From the NCBI GenBank assembly GCA_031308135.1, contig JAHLJT010009419.1, forward strand, positions 180,080,739 to 180,144,738: 64,000 bases of DNA, given 5' to 3'. This document shows positions 1 to 11,926 of this stretch, in pieces; positions within the stretch are counted from its first letter, which is position 1; each line of letters begins with the position of its first letter. The notes beneath the pieces are model-generated. The model worked only from the letters and a program-made list of their open reading frames with translations. It had not been told where the DNA came from and did no database searches. The translations under genes were made by a program, and so were the position numbers. Source of the stretch: Acheta domesticus. Lineage: Eukaryota; Arthropoda; Insecta; Orthoptera; Gryllidae.

Positions 1-456
1 GTGACCAAGAACTTAGTCTCACTACACTTAACTTACACCTTATTCTCATAAAAATACAAAACAGTCGCCTTTTAATGTTTATATAGATTCACTTACAAAA
101 CAATTAATAGATAAATTGCTAAAGAAGAAGTGAACACAAATTACACTGAGTTTGTGCAAATTTAATCTGTTCAAAAATTAGGGGATAAAGATATGGAAAT
201 GTTAAGTAATTTCGGAGAAGAATCAAATATAGTTGTAGAAGATTTCGTGACATAATTTTCGGAACTAATTGAGAATTATATTATATTAGGATTAGAGAAT
301 AACCCAGAATAACAGCTTACATATGATCTGTATGCATTATTATGCGTATTAGCAAATATCGTAAAAAAGTATCTGTACTAAACTGTAACTATTCGCATCA
401 ATTCCTACAAGTATTGTTTACGGCGATTATAATTTTGAAATATTATATTGTCAGTT

Positions 457-533
457 CTGGCCGCAAGGTCCGGGACGCCGCTGGTAGGCCTTAGAGCGTA
501 AAGATCTGTTGTGCCAAAGTACATACATACAAT
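457..533 (+). mobile_element. SINE family B 3' end
   Basis: CCGCAAGGTCCGGGACGCCGC and TAGGCCTTAGAGCGTAAAG, ending GTACATACATACA, match the last 80 bases of the copy at 19171-19461. The 5' part is absent. Confidence 0.7.
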
Positions 534-1166
534 GTTACCCGTTCATATCCCGTTTGGAGGTAATATACAATGCCACTGAGTATTGCGAATTTTTGAAGGG
601 TAGTATAACATTATCAGTTACTACGATTCATTGGTAAGTCCAATGCCAGATACTGTAAGAACATATTTGAAGAAAGCTACGCATCAAAGAAACGTATGAA
701 AGAAATGTTCAATTCATGAAAATAATATTAAACAGTTTACAACGTCAGCGACGCCATACTCTACAAGCTTACATTATTCTGCAAGCGCATTATGATGTAA
801 CGTGCAGTCAAGTCCCACGCCGTTTGAAGTAGTGCTCTTGCGTTAAGATATTTTCACGTTTTGAACAATGATCTTTAAAGTGCTGTCATTGTTCGGGTCC
901 GGCCAGTATATTCCTTATTCAAAACTAGTCGTTATGTTTTACTTTTTTGTACATGTAGTACGCATGTAGTTCACTTATTAATTAATGTAGTTCACTAGCA
1001 TGAAGTGTGCTCGTATTTGTGATATTATATCTTCGAAATCTAAGTTTTGAGTGTAATTCAGTAGTGTTAAAGTTTTACAAACATTTCGTGTTCTTTAAGA
1101 AGAAAATTTGCTCATCATATCCAAAGCTTTCTCTATTGACGCTAGTATTAAACAAGTGTCACAGAC
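534..1166. other. No recognised feature
   Basis: AT-rich; nothing seen on either strand. Confidence 0.6.
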
Positions 1167-1174
1167 GTGTTTTC

Positions 1175-1754
1175 CAGTGGCATAGCGTCAGGGGACGCTG
1201 AGATGCTGAGCATCCCCGTATATAAGAACCTTAAATACTGTATTGATAACCTTACAAGTGGTCTGTTGAGCGAAACACGTTTTTGTATTAATTTTAATTG
1301 ATTTCCTATGATTGAATTCGGCGGGCTGTTGAAGCTGGCCTCCGATTGCTTGGAAGTTAAAATACTTCAGCGTCTGCCGCCAGATTGTGACGAGCAATGA
1401 CGCATGCGCAGATGGCGAGGTTCCCCTCTCCCCTCTTCACCCCTGGCCCAGAGAAACCCGACTGCTTTACGCTAGCGTCTACTGCGGAAAGAAGCTCGTT
1501 TGTGCACGAGAGCGCAGCACACTTCAGGCGTTCAGTAAATTATCTTTCTCTCTCTCACTCGGGAGTCCCCGCTTGGTCATGGGTACAAACTGTAGAAATA
1601 GTGCCTGACTACTATTTCTTAATTAATATCCAAGAAATTGTATTATCTCTTAAATAGATTAGTAGTTGTTAATAGTTAGATGAAGTAGTTGATAGTGACA
1701 TTTTGTGTGTTATTGTTGAGCATCCCCAAACGTGTGAGTCACGCTACGCCACTG
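1175..1754. mobile_element. Non-autonomous hAT-type MITE, 580 bp
   Basis: The left end CAGTGGCATAGCGT and right end ACGCTACGCCACTG are inverted repeats of the type CAGTGGCGTAGC, common for hAT transposons. The flanks are gtgttttc (1167-1174) and gtgttttg (1755-1762), an 8-bp target duplication with one mismatch. The interior has no transposase ORF. It includes a GC-rich stretch (1390-1600) ending in a CT run. Confidence 0.7.
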
Positions 1755-2255
1755 GTGTTTTGAGGGAATTCCATGAGAAACACAGAGGAAATGAAAGACT
1801 GTCGCAGGTGAGGTAAATAACAAATGCAAATCTGACAATTTCTTTCCTTACATCATAAAATAGGGAAAACCGATGTCATCATTGAAACAATATTTAATTG
1901 TACTCGGTTTTCATATTTCTTATTTCCAACACCCAATACAATTAATATTCAGTATCGCGATTGCAAATTATTTCAGTATTGCCCTCACAAATTGAATAAA
2001 ACCTCATTTACTTTGCTCTGTTAAAATGACTTTTACTAAGCTTAGGTTAATAAATTACATACTCGCTATATCAGAAATGAATAATTTGATCTATACATAA
2101 TTATTGTCAAATTTTGGTACAAAAGTAAATTAATTGCAAGCTCAGATTAATAGTACTTATTATAACTCGCTATCTCATCGTGATACAAAGTCCCTTCTTC
2201 TGTCAGAGCCTTCATTGTCTTATAAACTTGCACAGAAAGAGATTACTTCACCACC

Positions 2256-2490
2256 AACCGCAAATAAACTAGTGGTTTTATGGAGCCTCATTAAAAATAA
2301 TGAACTAGAAGAAATCTGGTTCAGGTAGGGCAATTCTCTTCTGACTAGGAGTTAGGTTACCTTTCATTTTCGTGTCCGTGTAGACAAAAGCAAAAATTCC
2401 TGAATCCGCAAATGAACGAGCAGCTGTATGGACTCTAATTAAAAGGATGAACCAGTTGAAATGTGATTGTGCACTATTGTCAGGGCAATG
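2256..2490. repeat. Old tandem duplication, about 146-bp period
   Basis: ccgcaaataaactagtggttttatggagcctcattaaaaa (2259 on) and ccgcaaatgaacgagcagctgtatggactctaattaaaag (2405 on) are diverged copies. Just after, ccagggccagatttaag (about 2498) looks like a lone hAT-type terminus; no partner was found. Confidence 0.5.
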
Positions 2491-2962
2491 CCCTCCAGAC
2501 CAGGGCCAGATTTAAGACTGGGCTGTAACCCACGGGCCTCCACACATTTGGGACACCCTCAAAAATTAATTTCAACGATATCATTGGATAATCTGTTCAA
2601 GAAAAAGTGCGGGATGTTTATAGATTGTTACTTGTCCATGTATACAAAAGCAAACAAATTCTGTTTAAAATGTTTCAATCTCAGTTCCAATAGATCTAAG
2701 ATCACAGGTAATGTGCAGTGAAAGGGACATCAATACAGTCTTGCGAGTTTATTGGGATGCTTGTAAAGTATTTCAGGAGAAAGTTGACCCATTGAAAGAA
2801 TTTTTTGAATATGTTTGCGTAACAATAGTGATGTGCTGATCTAAATGAACAGATCACTACTAAAAAGACACTTTCATCAAAATAATGGGTAAATTTCATA
2901 AATATTCCAAGCTAACTGAAATAATCTGGCCTTACTAGGGCAATTATTTACATTTGGCACTG

Positions 2963-3507
2963 GGAGAGGTGGCTCAGGACATCAATTGCAGTGCCTATGA
3001 CCGGGAGGTCCTGAGTTCGAGTCCGGACGACGGCAGGATTTTCGACATCAGCAAGTTAGATAGGTCGAGTTCTGTCACTGTATGGAGGAGAAAGCTAGCG
3101 ACCGGCTGCTCCGATCGGCAGTTTTCCGTGGTTTCTCCAATCAATACCAGGCGAATGCCGGAGCAGTACCCTACCAAACGAGCCACGGTCCGTGCGCGAT
3201 CTTCCCTTCCTTTTCTTTGTCTTTTCCTACCCCTTACACACACATACATTTATATGCTATGCTACCACACATGCCAGGATACCGGTCGGGAGTTTAGAGC
3301 TTGTCTAGACTGAAGCGGTGCCCCACTGGTGGGAGATACCTGGTTGGGAAAAGCCGCTAGCCGACGGTAGGACGGCGCCAGATCTCGCCATCCAGCGGGG
3401 AAAGATCACCGGCTCCTCCCGCGATAAAAACATACCCTACACTTATGGGACGAACGCCATTCACAGTTGACGCACCCGAAATCACTAGTAATGAATCAAT
3501 CATCATT
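2963..3507 (+). mobile_element. tRNA-derived SINE, family A (full-length-like)
   Basis: The head is tRNA-like with A box GGTGGCTCAGG.. and B box GAGTTCGAGTCC. A central block follows with TTTTCCGTGGTTTCTCC and CAGGCGAATGCCGG, then a second tRNA-unrelated part, ending near aatcaatcatc. It is the same family as copies at 18.5, 30.4-31.2 and 54.6 kb. Confidence 0.8.
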
Positions 3508-3592
3508 TACGTTTGACCTTTCTCGCTCTGCCCGGCTAGATTTGACCCTCCCAGCCCCGTCGAGCAACGTCTAGCATTCTTACTGTCGGCAC

Positions 3593-3789
3593 CACGGTGT
3601 AAGACTTAAGTCGGTGTAAGGGGTTTCTTACGTCTTAAGACTTAACTCGGTGTAAGGGGTTTCTTAAGTCCTAAGACTTAAGTCGATGTAAATGGGTTTC
3701 TTAAGACTTAAGTCGGTGTAAGAGATTTCTTAAGTCTTAAGTCGATGTAAGAAACCCCTCACGGTGTAAGGGGGTAAGGTTACACCGTG
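3593..3789. mobile_element. CACGGTGTAAG-family DNA element, 197 bp copy
   Basis: The ends CACGGTGTAA and TTACACCGTG are flanked by a perfect 8-bp duplication gtcggcac (3585-3592 and 3790-3797). The inside consists of about five diverged units built from cggtgtaagg, tttcttaag and cttaagactt, so the element is a short satellite made from its own terminus. There is no coding capacity. Confidence 0.8.
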
Positions 3790-4329
3790 GTCGGCACGAA
3801 TGTCTCGCATTGCAGTTACCAGTAACGCAAATGTTAGGGCGTCCCAAATCTGCTGTTACATCATGAAGACCCTGTGAATCAGAACCCGAGGGAATAGTAA
3901 TGAATATTTACATCTAAATCTGATTTTCAAATGTTTGATTATGACTCTTTACATCCCATACCCAATGAAATGTTTAATAGAAAATTTCGTAAATAATAAC
4001 TAATATTAAATAAAAGTGAAAGCTAATGACCTTAAATTTATTAGAATTGTTTTCAAATATCTTTTAGTCTTGAAGCACTGTGCAAAGAATTCTGGAGGTA
4101 AAATAATGCACGTAATAATGTGTAATTAGAGCTCGTTTTATGAGTGCAATAGTACCTTGTTTCCCCATTTCAAACTAACTAACGCTATCATCAGTTCCAT
4201 ACCTGTTTTCAGAAAAAACCGTGGCTGGGATTGCACGCGCTGGAGAATTAGACGCGTATCTTTCTAGCCGTGGCATTCCTCGCTGCTTACGGCGGTGCTT
4301 TTGACGTTTGCTCTCGGGCCGTCCTGCGA

Positions 4330-4340
4330 ACGACCGCCTC

Positions 4341-4385
<45 letters not shown>

Positions 4386-4640
4386 CTCCGTCATGGTCGC
4401 ACCGCCGCCGCCCCCGCCGCCGCCCCCGCCGCCGCCCCCGCCGCCGCCCCCGCCGCCGCCCCCGCCGCCGCCCCCGCCGCCGCCCCCGCCGCCGCCCCCG
4501 CCGCCGCCCCCGCCGCCGCCCCCGCCGCCGCCCCCGCCGCCGCCCCCGCCGCCGCCTCCTCCTGCTCCTCTTCCGCGTCCTCCCCCACTGCCTCCTCCTC
4601 CTCCGCCGCCTCCTCCTCCTCGTCCTCCGCCGCTGCCCCC
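4330..4640. repeat. CCG-rich satellite, 12-bp unit
   Basis: CCGCCGCCCCCG repeats about 13 times without change between roughly 4402 and 4552. CCGCCTCCG units flank it on the left and CCTCCT/CTCCTC units on the right. Long polyproline and polyglycine ORFs in all frames are by-products of the repeat. The G-rich strand could form quadruplexes. Confidence 0.9.
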
Positions 4641-4759
4641 GCTGTGGGCATCGCGGTCGACGCCTCTGCCCGTCAGCTGCGGGGAAGTCCCTCCACCGCC
4701 TGTGAGAAACGGCGAACGGGATTCCATTAGGTGTAACAAGTCAGTCCGCATCGTTTCAA

Positions 4760-5345
4760 GCAAAGGGAAGTAACAAACGCGACCACGCCTTTCTCCTTTT
4801 CCATGTCGCTTCTAGTTATTCTTTTGTCTTCTTGTTTCCTTCTTTCCCTCCCTCGTGTTTCTCTTTGTCTTTCTTTTTTCTGTTTTTTTACCTTGTCCTT
4901 TTGGCTTCCTGATGTTTTTGTTTCCCCTAATCTTCGCTTGTTGATGGACACAAGGTAATAAGTCACGTAAGTATAGTGCATGCTCTTTTGGCAGGGGTTG
5001 GCGAGATCTGACCCCGGCAGCTTGCGGGTCACACCCTGATCTTCTTCCTTCTTATATTTCTTTTATCTTTCTTTTATCCCCATTTTCATCTTATCTTCCC
5101 CAATTCACCTTATCTTCTTGTATTCCTTTGCCGTACTCTTTTTCTTCTTCTCTCTCATCTAGCATCAATCTTTTCTTCTTTTTTGGTCTTCTTCTTTCTT
5201 CCTTTTGACTTCTCGTCATCCAATTTTCTTATTATTTTTCTTGTCTGCTTCTTCTTCTGCCACGAAATACCAGGTTTGCCGGGTTCCTGATTTTTGATAT
5301 CTAACAAGTTTTTGTTTTCCAAAATGTCAAGGAGCAAGATGTCCT
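4760..5345. other. Pyrimidine-rich stretch
   Basis: The plus strand is dominated by ttctt, tttcc and tctcc words over 600 bp, following the CCG satellite. Lysine/glutamate-rich minus-strand ORFs here are compositional. Confidence 0.7.
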
Positions 5346-5984
5346 CCCTCATTTCCCGTATGAGATCCTAAACTGTACCCGAAGTTTAATCTAGAATTTA
5401 TATAACCAATCTCGCTTAACTTGTGAACTCATACAAATGGACATTGACGATTTTTTCTCCTGCGTTTTTTAAATATTCCATTTCGGGTTTAATAAACAGT
5501 AAAGAGCATATGAACAGCAGTGAGTTAAATTAGTAGATATTAGGAATTTGCCACTGTGACACGAGAAATATTTGCAACTTATGTCAATTGAAGCATCGGC
5601 TGGAACAACGTTGTAAGCGACATATTCTAAATTTTACATTAGAGGACAAAATCGATTACTTCTTAAACGTCTACTACTATCGGTACTATATGCTCTTCAG
5701 ATACTTGTAGGTGTTTTAATAAATGTGTTTTAGAAAGTAAAATACTTTAGAAAGAATGTTCTACAACTTACAAACGAATGCAATTTCATTCCATGGAACA
5801 TCGTTACTTATCCAGAACACATACGTTGTTATTCTAATATTAGATTTAGATTTATTATTAATTCTGCAATTAAGTATTATTACTTGGTGTCAGAATATTT
5901 AAATTACAAGAGAGTAGTTAATTAAAAAAAACAATAATTAAGAATAATAGTACATAATTTCACAGCGCAAACCTTACTCCAATT

Positions 5985-6105
5985 CATTTTACTCCACTTC
6001 ACTTCACTGCACTGCACTTCACAACACTTAACTGTTATGCATCTATTTCGCATTTGTTTCCTCCACTACACAACACTGCACTGCACTGCACTGCACTCCA
6101 CTGTA
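5985..6105. repeat. CACTG/CACTT pentanucleotide-type repeat
   Basis: Imperfect cacttcact and cactgcactgcact units before the (AAT)n run. Confidence 0.7.
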
Positions 6106-6112
6106 GAAATAA

Positions 6113-6113
<1 letters not shown>

Positions 6114-6148
<35 letters not shown>
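6114..6148. repeat. (AAT)n microsatellite at the LINE 3' side
   Basis: Uninterrupted TAA/AAT triplets about 120 bp beyond the LINE stop codon. It may be the remnant of that LINE's tail. Confidence 0.8.
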
Positions 6149-6150
<2 letters not shown>

Positions 6151-6269
6151 CAATACTACTGCAACTACTACTAATAATAACAATTAGACAAACTACTTAA
6201 TAGGAAATTCTACTTATTTAACAGTAGAAACCTAACAATAATACAATGACCTAAAATATAGATAAATAG

Positions 6270-7320
6270 CTAGGAAACTAATTTATTTTTAAATTTTCTC
6301 AAGCTTTGAGGAAAGGGTTCAAAGATCGTCGCAGGCAAACTGTTCCAGTCTCTAATAGTTCTGTTAGTGAATGAAAATTTCTCAACGTCCGTTTTCTGTA
6401 TTGTTGTCTTAATTTTGTGCTCGTGATCCGCTCTACCGAAGTATGTAGGTTTTCCTAGACGACGATTAATTTCACCCCAAGCAGGATAATTTTTGTATGG
6501 TTTGTACATAGCACAGAATCGCAACTTAATCCGCCTTTTTTCGAGTGACTCCCATGCACCTCTATTTTTTGTACTCCTGAAAGTGAATTTTGATGCTCTG
6601 CGCTGGAGCCTTTCGAGATTACCTTGCTGCGATATTCTGTATGGGTCCCAGCATACCGCGCCATATTCTAACACGGGTCGCACTAGTGACATATAAGCTA
6701 ATTCTTTACTTCTCACCGTACTCCTCTTTAGAATCCGCGTAACGAAATGTAAAGATCTCCAGGCTTTCCCCACAACGAAATTTACTTGATTTTCCCAGCT
6801 CAATTTACTGTCTAATTGTATTCCTAAATATTTGCAAGATGTAACTGTAGGTATGACATTATTGTTCAATTCGTACACTGTTTCACCATAACATCGACCC
6901 CTACCAAACGTGATGGCTTTGCTCTTCAAACTGTTTATTTCCATGCCGTTTGTTTCTGCCCAGGAGTGTAATTTGTCTGTGTCTCGCTGCAAAATAACTA
7001 CGTCCTCCTCTGATTTGATAATCAAATAGATGATACAGTCATCGGCGAAGAGTCTTACATTTGAAGCTAAATGTTTTGGCAAGTCATTCACAAAGGCAAG
7101 AAACATAAGAGGTCCAATGACACTTCCTTGTGGAATCCCTGACGTAACACTAGCGTAGGTTGATAAGTAGCTTCCGATTCGAACCTTTTGTTTCCTATCA
7201 TGTTCGTTTATTCAAGCCACCACCCTTGTGTCTATACCCGAATCTATTAATTTGTTTACAAGACGATCGTGTGGAACAACATCAAAAGCTTTCGCAAAAT
7301 CTATTACTACCCTTTTATTC
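6270..7320 (-). pseudogene. APE-type LINE reverse transcriptase, 3' half
   Basis: The minus strand encodes RT palm motifs in order: FAKAFDVVPHDRL (first catalytic Asp, about 7270-7310), GIPQGSVIGPL (about 7105-7140), then LFADDCIIYL. After these come the thumb (SKAITFGRGR, SCKYLGIQLD) and a C-terminal block ending TIRDWNSLPATIFEP..LRKFKNKL. The last ORF is open from 7106 to 6270, but frame breaks and a stop occur upstream. The style resembles the Jockey/I group of arthropod LINEs (inference). The element is dead. Confidence 0.85.
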
Positions 7321-7691
7321 CCCATTATCAATTTCATCGGCTAGGTCCTGTAGAAGGGAGACAAGCTGACTTTCGCATGAAAAACCGTTCCTGAAACCGA
7401 TGTTGACCTTGATTCCTTGACCTTCCTTGTCCTGCCATTCTTTCCGGATGTAGTTAGTAATTAATTGTTCCATGAGTTTGCATACGACTGATGTGAGACT
7501 TATCGGTCTATAGTTACTAAGGACTGTTTTACTACAGGTACTACGAGTGCTAACTTCCAATCTTCCGGTACGCAAGCATTATTGATAGAGACATTAAATA
7601 GCCTAATTAGATAAGGTAGAATAGCCTCTCCGCCTAATTTAATGATATCCGTGGAAACACAATCGGGTCCTCGAGATTTTCCGCTTTTCAT
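7315..7691 (-). pseudogene. APE-type LINE reverse transcriptase, N-terminal RT blocks
   Basis: Two overlapping frames carry the first RT blocks: SRGPDCVSTDIIKLGG, VPEDWKLALVVPVVK, NYRPISLTSVVCKLMEQLI and GFRNGFSCESQL. A frameshift near 7500-7575 breaks continuity. It is continuous with the 3' half below and the linker above. Confidence 0.85.
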
Positions 7692-7799
7692 TAATTTTAT
7701 TCTTTTCCGTAGAGTATTTACGTCGATATAAAATAGATTTCTATCTGATAACGTTGGTATCCCTGTACCGTTAGTTTTCTGCTTAAATACCGACGAGAA

Positions 7800-8460
7800 A
7801 TACGCATTAAAAGCGTTTGCTTTTTTCTCTGTCGTCTGTTACTTACGAATTATTTATCCGAACAACTGGTATTTCGTCTTTGTTTCCCTTCCTTCTACGA
7901 ACATACTTAAAAAATTTCGACCAATTATTGCCGTCCGCATCAAGGATATATTTCAAATGACATTCTTCCGCAATTTTCTTTTCCTTCTCTAATGCTTTTG
8001 AATAACTTCGAAATAATGACATATGGTTATCACTAATGTGCCTGTTTCTAAACGCCTTTCTGGTTTTTCTTTTCATGCGTCCTAATCTTTGCATCATAAT
8101 ATTCTGGATCGGGGTTACTTTTTAACAATTTGCACGGCACAAATGTCTGCACGGCATTTTCAAGAATATTTTTAAATCCTCGCCATATTTCTTCCATCCC
8201 CCCTCCTATTCTAAGAAACCCTTCGAACTGTTCCCTTAAGTAATTTTGAAGCACTTCTACATTCGTTTTCTAGTATTCCCTCACTGGAAACCCGGCGTTA
8301 ATATTTTTCTTGAAGTAGTTAAGTCAAAGTCGACAAGAACTGCTTTATGGTCACTTATACCTTCCATGACGTCGCACGATAAGAATAAGTCTTTCGGTCT
8401 AACGAGATATAGTACTTTTGGAAAATATAAATCTTCATGAAACATTGAAAATGTTGGAGA
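7800..8460 (-). pseudogene. APE-type LINE endonuclease end and linker
   Basis: The minus strand includes GISDHKAVLVDFDL (about 8325-8365), the terminal SDH motif of AP-endonuclease-type LINE nucleases. Basic linker segments (MKRKTRKAFRNR, WSKFFKYVRRRKG) follow in separate frames. The rest of the nuclease is missing, so the element is 5'-truncated near 8.45 kb. Confidence 0.75.
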
Positions 8461-8469
8461 ACTTACTTA

Positions 8470-9600
8470 TTCCCCTTTCTTAGTAAATGGTGATACTCAG
8501 ACGTGCAGATATGTTTAGTTTGTGTCCTACCATCTTCATCCCTCATCATCACCCTATCACTTCATTAAGTATCCCCTGCAAAATGGCAGGAGGCCCTTAT
8601 TCTTAAGGGGGTTTTGTTGGCTAATAATAATAACAATGATAATAATAATGATAGTTAATGGTACAATTCCTAAGAGACAGACATTCTGAAATTCTTCATT
8701 TCGACTCTGAGATCGTCACACACCGATGTGGTAGATATGCTCAATGTTCGTCAATCGGGCACGAAATGTCTCAAAGAGCTGTCCTTTCAGGCCATAATAT
8801 TTTTCGGCATTGAATACTACCCTGCACTTACAGGTTACATTATGAAATCTATACACTAGTTTAATTACATTTATGATATTACCTTCATCGAAAAACGAAT
8901 TATAAGTCAGCATGCTTAAGCTATGGTGGATACAACGTTGTGTCACCCACCTCGTTTGGATGCTCCAATACTGATTTTCTTACATTCCTACAGCTTATAT
9001 ACTCTTCACCGAAATCTCTACACATTTTTCTTACATTGCACTTCCACTTTTCGACATTCCTTCTTCTATTCCTGCCCGTCTACCTCTTTGACAAGTAGAC
9101 GGTGAAATACTTATACGCTCGTTTCGCGCCACTTTCGCGCCACTCGCGTCATTTACAACATTGTTCCGTGTTAGCCAATATTCGAAGCCAGGTATTTCAC
9201 GTAAAAATAAACTTAAACATTCTAATAGAATCTTAACATTCTAATAGGAATCGCATCGAATCGCATTCCAGTGATCAATCTTCCGAAGTTACTCACTACC
9301 CAGCACAGTAACTTCATGCTAAACCCACCCAACACACCTGTCTTAGTCCTACTGCACGGTTCACCTCCTAATCGATCTTCGTGGTCCCTTGGTTCCATAC
9401 AACCCCGCATAAATAACTACACACCGCAACTCGTTGCACCAACTCACCACTCACACTTCCCTGCACGCCAATCGTGTCACCTTCTTCACCCACAACATCT
9501 ATCACCGACCCGCTCTCATCTGTTCCACTCCCTGTGTTTCAGCATTAACAGATTTTATTAATACAAAATTTTCTGGGTGGAAATCCAGGTAATCCACGTT
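8470..9600. other. No recognised feature
   Basis: AT-rich with a short (AAT)-like stretch at 8622-8650 and a C-rich plus strand around 9280-9560. No gene. Confidence 0.6.
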
Positions 9601-9631
9601 TTGATTCGGAAAGTGTCATTCAAGACTTTAA

Positions 9632-9842
9632 GAATCTCGAATTATTTTTCCTTCTTAACAATTTCATTCACAATGCTATTCCGGCATGTGCAACTCCTAT
9701 TAGAATGATGTCTCCAACAACTTCATTATAGACTATAAGACTATAAAAATCTCGAATTATTTTCCTTTCTTAACAATTTCATTCACAATGCTATTCCGGC
9801 ATGTGCAACTTCGATTAGAATGATGTCCCAACAACTTCATTA
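9632..9842. repeat. Tandem duplication, about 116-bp period
   Basis: aatctcgaattattttt...cattcacaatgctattccggc...caacaacttcatta occurs at 9632-9729 and 9748-9842 with few differences. Confidence 0.9.
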
Positions 9843-9901
9843 GAATATTTGTATGACAATAGAAAGTATTTCCATTACACAATATTCAATAGAATTGCAA
9901 A

Positions 9902-10043
9902 AGAATAGTATAATTCTTCAACGAGCGTTGAAAGATAGCTATTATTCACGAGTTGATATTTACGACACGAGCGACGTCGGAGGATGTCGGAATTTCTACG
10001 AGTGAATAATAGCCATTCTACGCGAGTAGAAGACTTTACTTTC
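9902..10043. repeat. Imperfect foldback element
   Basis: Left arm (9902-9951, ..agctattattcacg) and right arm (9998-10043, gagtgaataatagcc..) are diverged inverted repeats around a loop with acacgagcgacgtcgg. The ends are uncertain. Confidence 0.6.
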
Positions 10044-10559
10044 TCCACGATTTTAAAATTAGTGCTTTTAAAGAACTAAATGAAAACATTTGAAAAGTTT
10101 TACGTTTTTGAAATAATGTTACATTCATTGTACATTTTACTCCATTACCTGAATACTTTATATCATTAACTACAAACAAGTAAACATAACAAGTAAGACA
10201 AGCGTAAATAGTTTAGAATACTTTTTGGAAAAATTAATTGTGAAATTAGAGCAATTGGTAATATTTATTATCGAGGGAGTTCACTCTTGGTTTGAGCTGA
10301 TTTCATTTCAAATATGAAAAATTAATAGTAGAACAAGATGTTTCTCGTATACGAGTATTTTCAACTGATTGCAGTACAGTGTTTGCGGTAGACATTTTGT
10401 TTGACATAGAATCGTCAATATAACCTTCCACTACCACATAACCTTCCTAACAATCACCAACTCCCTTACTGTTACGTGCTGTTACGTCCCGCGGCAGAGC
10501 GCGCAGAGCTGTTGCCCTCTGTAGGCGAATACAAGAACCCTCTTTCGTGTATAATAGCT

Positions 10560-10692
10560 GAGTTTTTGTCACCTCAAACGGTAAGCCCTATCGATCTTCT
10601 GCGCATGCGTAGATGCACTAAAGTGATGCGAAACTTGAACTGCGCATGAGCAGAAAATCGATAGGGCTTACCGTTCGAGGTGACAAAAACTC
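10560..10692. repeat. 50-bp-armed hairpin
   Basis: The left arm (10560-10609) begins gagtttttgtcacctc and the right arm (10641-10692) ends gaggtgacaaaaactc. The arms match over about 50 bases with only a few mismatches and a 31-bp loop. No target duplication was found. Confidence 0.9.
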
Positions 10693-11023
10693 CGTAATGA
10701 ACTGAAGACGAATGTGATTATTCGACAGCCGTGCGAGAAAAATATCGAAATAGAAATCGTCATCATTACTGTTTCCGATAACCTGCAGAAATGCGTACAT
10801 TCTGGAGTAGTCGTAGAGAAAACATTTTCTCCGGATGTCGCTTGGAATCAAGAATGCCCCACCTTCGCCTCCGCCGTTGCTACGCTGCAAGAACGACGTC
10901 ACTGCGACTTGACCAGTGCCCCGTTGCGCGGTCGGTCTGGCACCACACCTAATGGAGCTCGCCTTTGTCCCCTGACTCATGCCCGCTCACACACGCCCGC
11001 CCGCCCGCCCGCCCGCGCACGCA

Positions 11024-11025
<2 letters not shown>

Positions 11026-11064
<39 letters not shown>
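11026..11064. repeat. (AC)n microsatellite
   Basis: About 19 AC dinucleotides, preceded by a (CCGC)n run (10994-11015). Confidence 0.95.
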
Positions 11065-11066
<2 letters not shown>

Positions 11067-11401
11067 GCACGCACAAGCACATCGGCGGGCGAAACTTGAA
11101 CAAAGGTACGTCTGACCTCAGTGCTCTTTTCCTCCTCCAATTCTTTCCGGCTGACGCTAATTCCTTGGCAAAGAGCATGGTCCACACACTTTTGACATTT
11201 AGTGTGAAATAGTGTCTTAAGCTTCTTTTTAGTGTCTATGTGAGCGTGGTACAGGAGAAATTCCTGAGGCAAAAGACTATTCAGTTTTTAATATTTTATC
11301 TTCCTTAGGAAATTATTACGTTTTGGAATCGGGTGCCAATATTTCTGCTTTGTCATTGGAACAGATCATAGAATGGCATACAGTATTAATCATCCAATTT
11401 A

Positions 11402-11525
11402 TTATCTCTCTCCCTCTCTCTCCGTTCATCTCTCTCTCCGTCTGTCCCTCCCTCTTTCCCTTTCTCTCTCCTTCCATGTCTTTCCCTCTCTCCCTCCCCC
11501 TCTCTTTTTCTGCCTCTCTTCCTGC
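11402..11525. repeat. CT-rich tract
   Basis: tctctccctctctctccgttc and similar words; compositional ORFs only. A similar tract is at 29195-29285. Confidence 0.85.
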
Positions 11526-11926
11526 CATTACCATGTCACGTCTCTGAAGTGAATATTCTATTAGCCAGTGTGAAAATCTTCATCCATTGTTGTGGGGTGT
11601 CCATGTAATGTCCATATTTATTTTTATCGAAACAGAGATTTCTCTTCTTCTCTTATCGTGTTCTTATCTGCTCTCCACGATCGCCCGGAGTGCAGTCGAG
11701 CATTCTGTAGCTAAAACACATTTTGTCAGCTTTGAATGACTTTTGCAGTGGAACCTAGAACCTATGGAAAGAACGGCCAACGTAGCTTGAGGAAACTAGA
11801 TTGCACTGCTTGTTGTTACGTGGAACTAGTGTGTACAAACTGGTCAAAACAGGTTTGTCATTTTGTTCTCAATGAAAACTGGGAAAGATTTCGGACCAAA
11901 CTCATTTCACAAAACACAAACTCATT

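Noticed and set aside
4270..4773. Polyproline/polyglycine ORFs (167 and 158 residues)
   Set aside because: They exist in several frames and both strands only because the 12-bp CCG repeat lacks stop codons; flanking residues show no domain.
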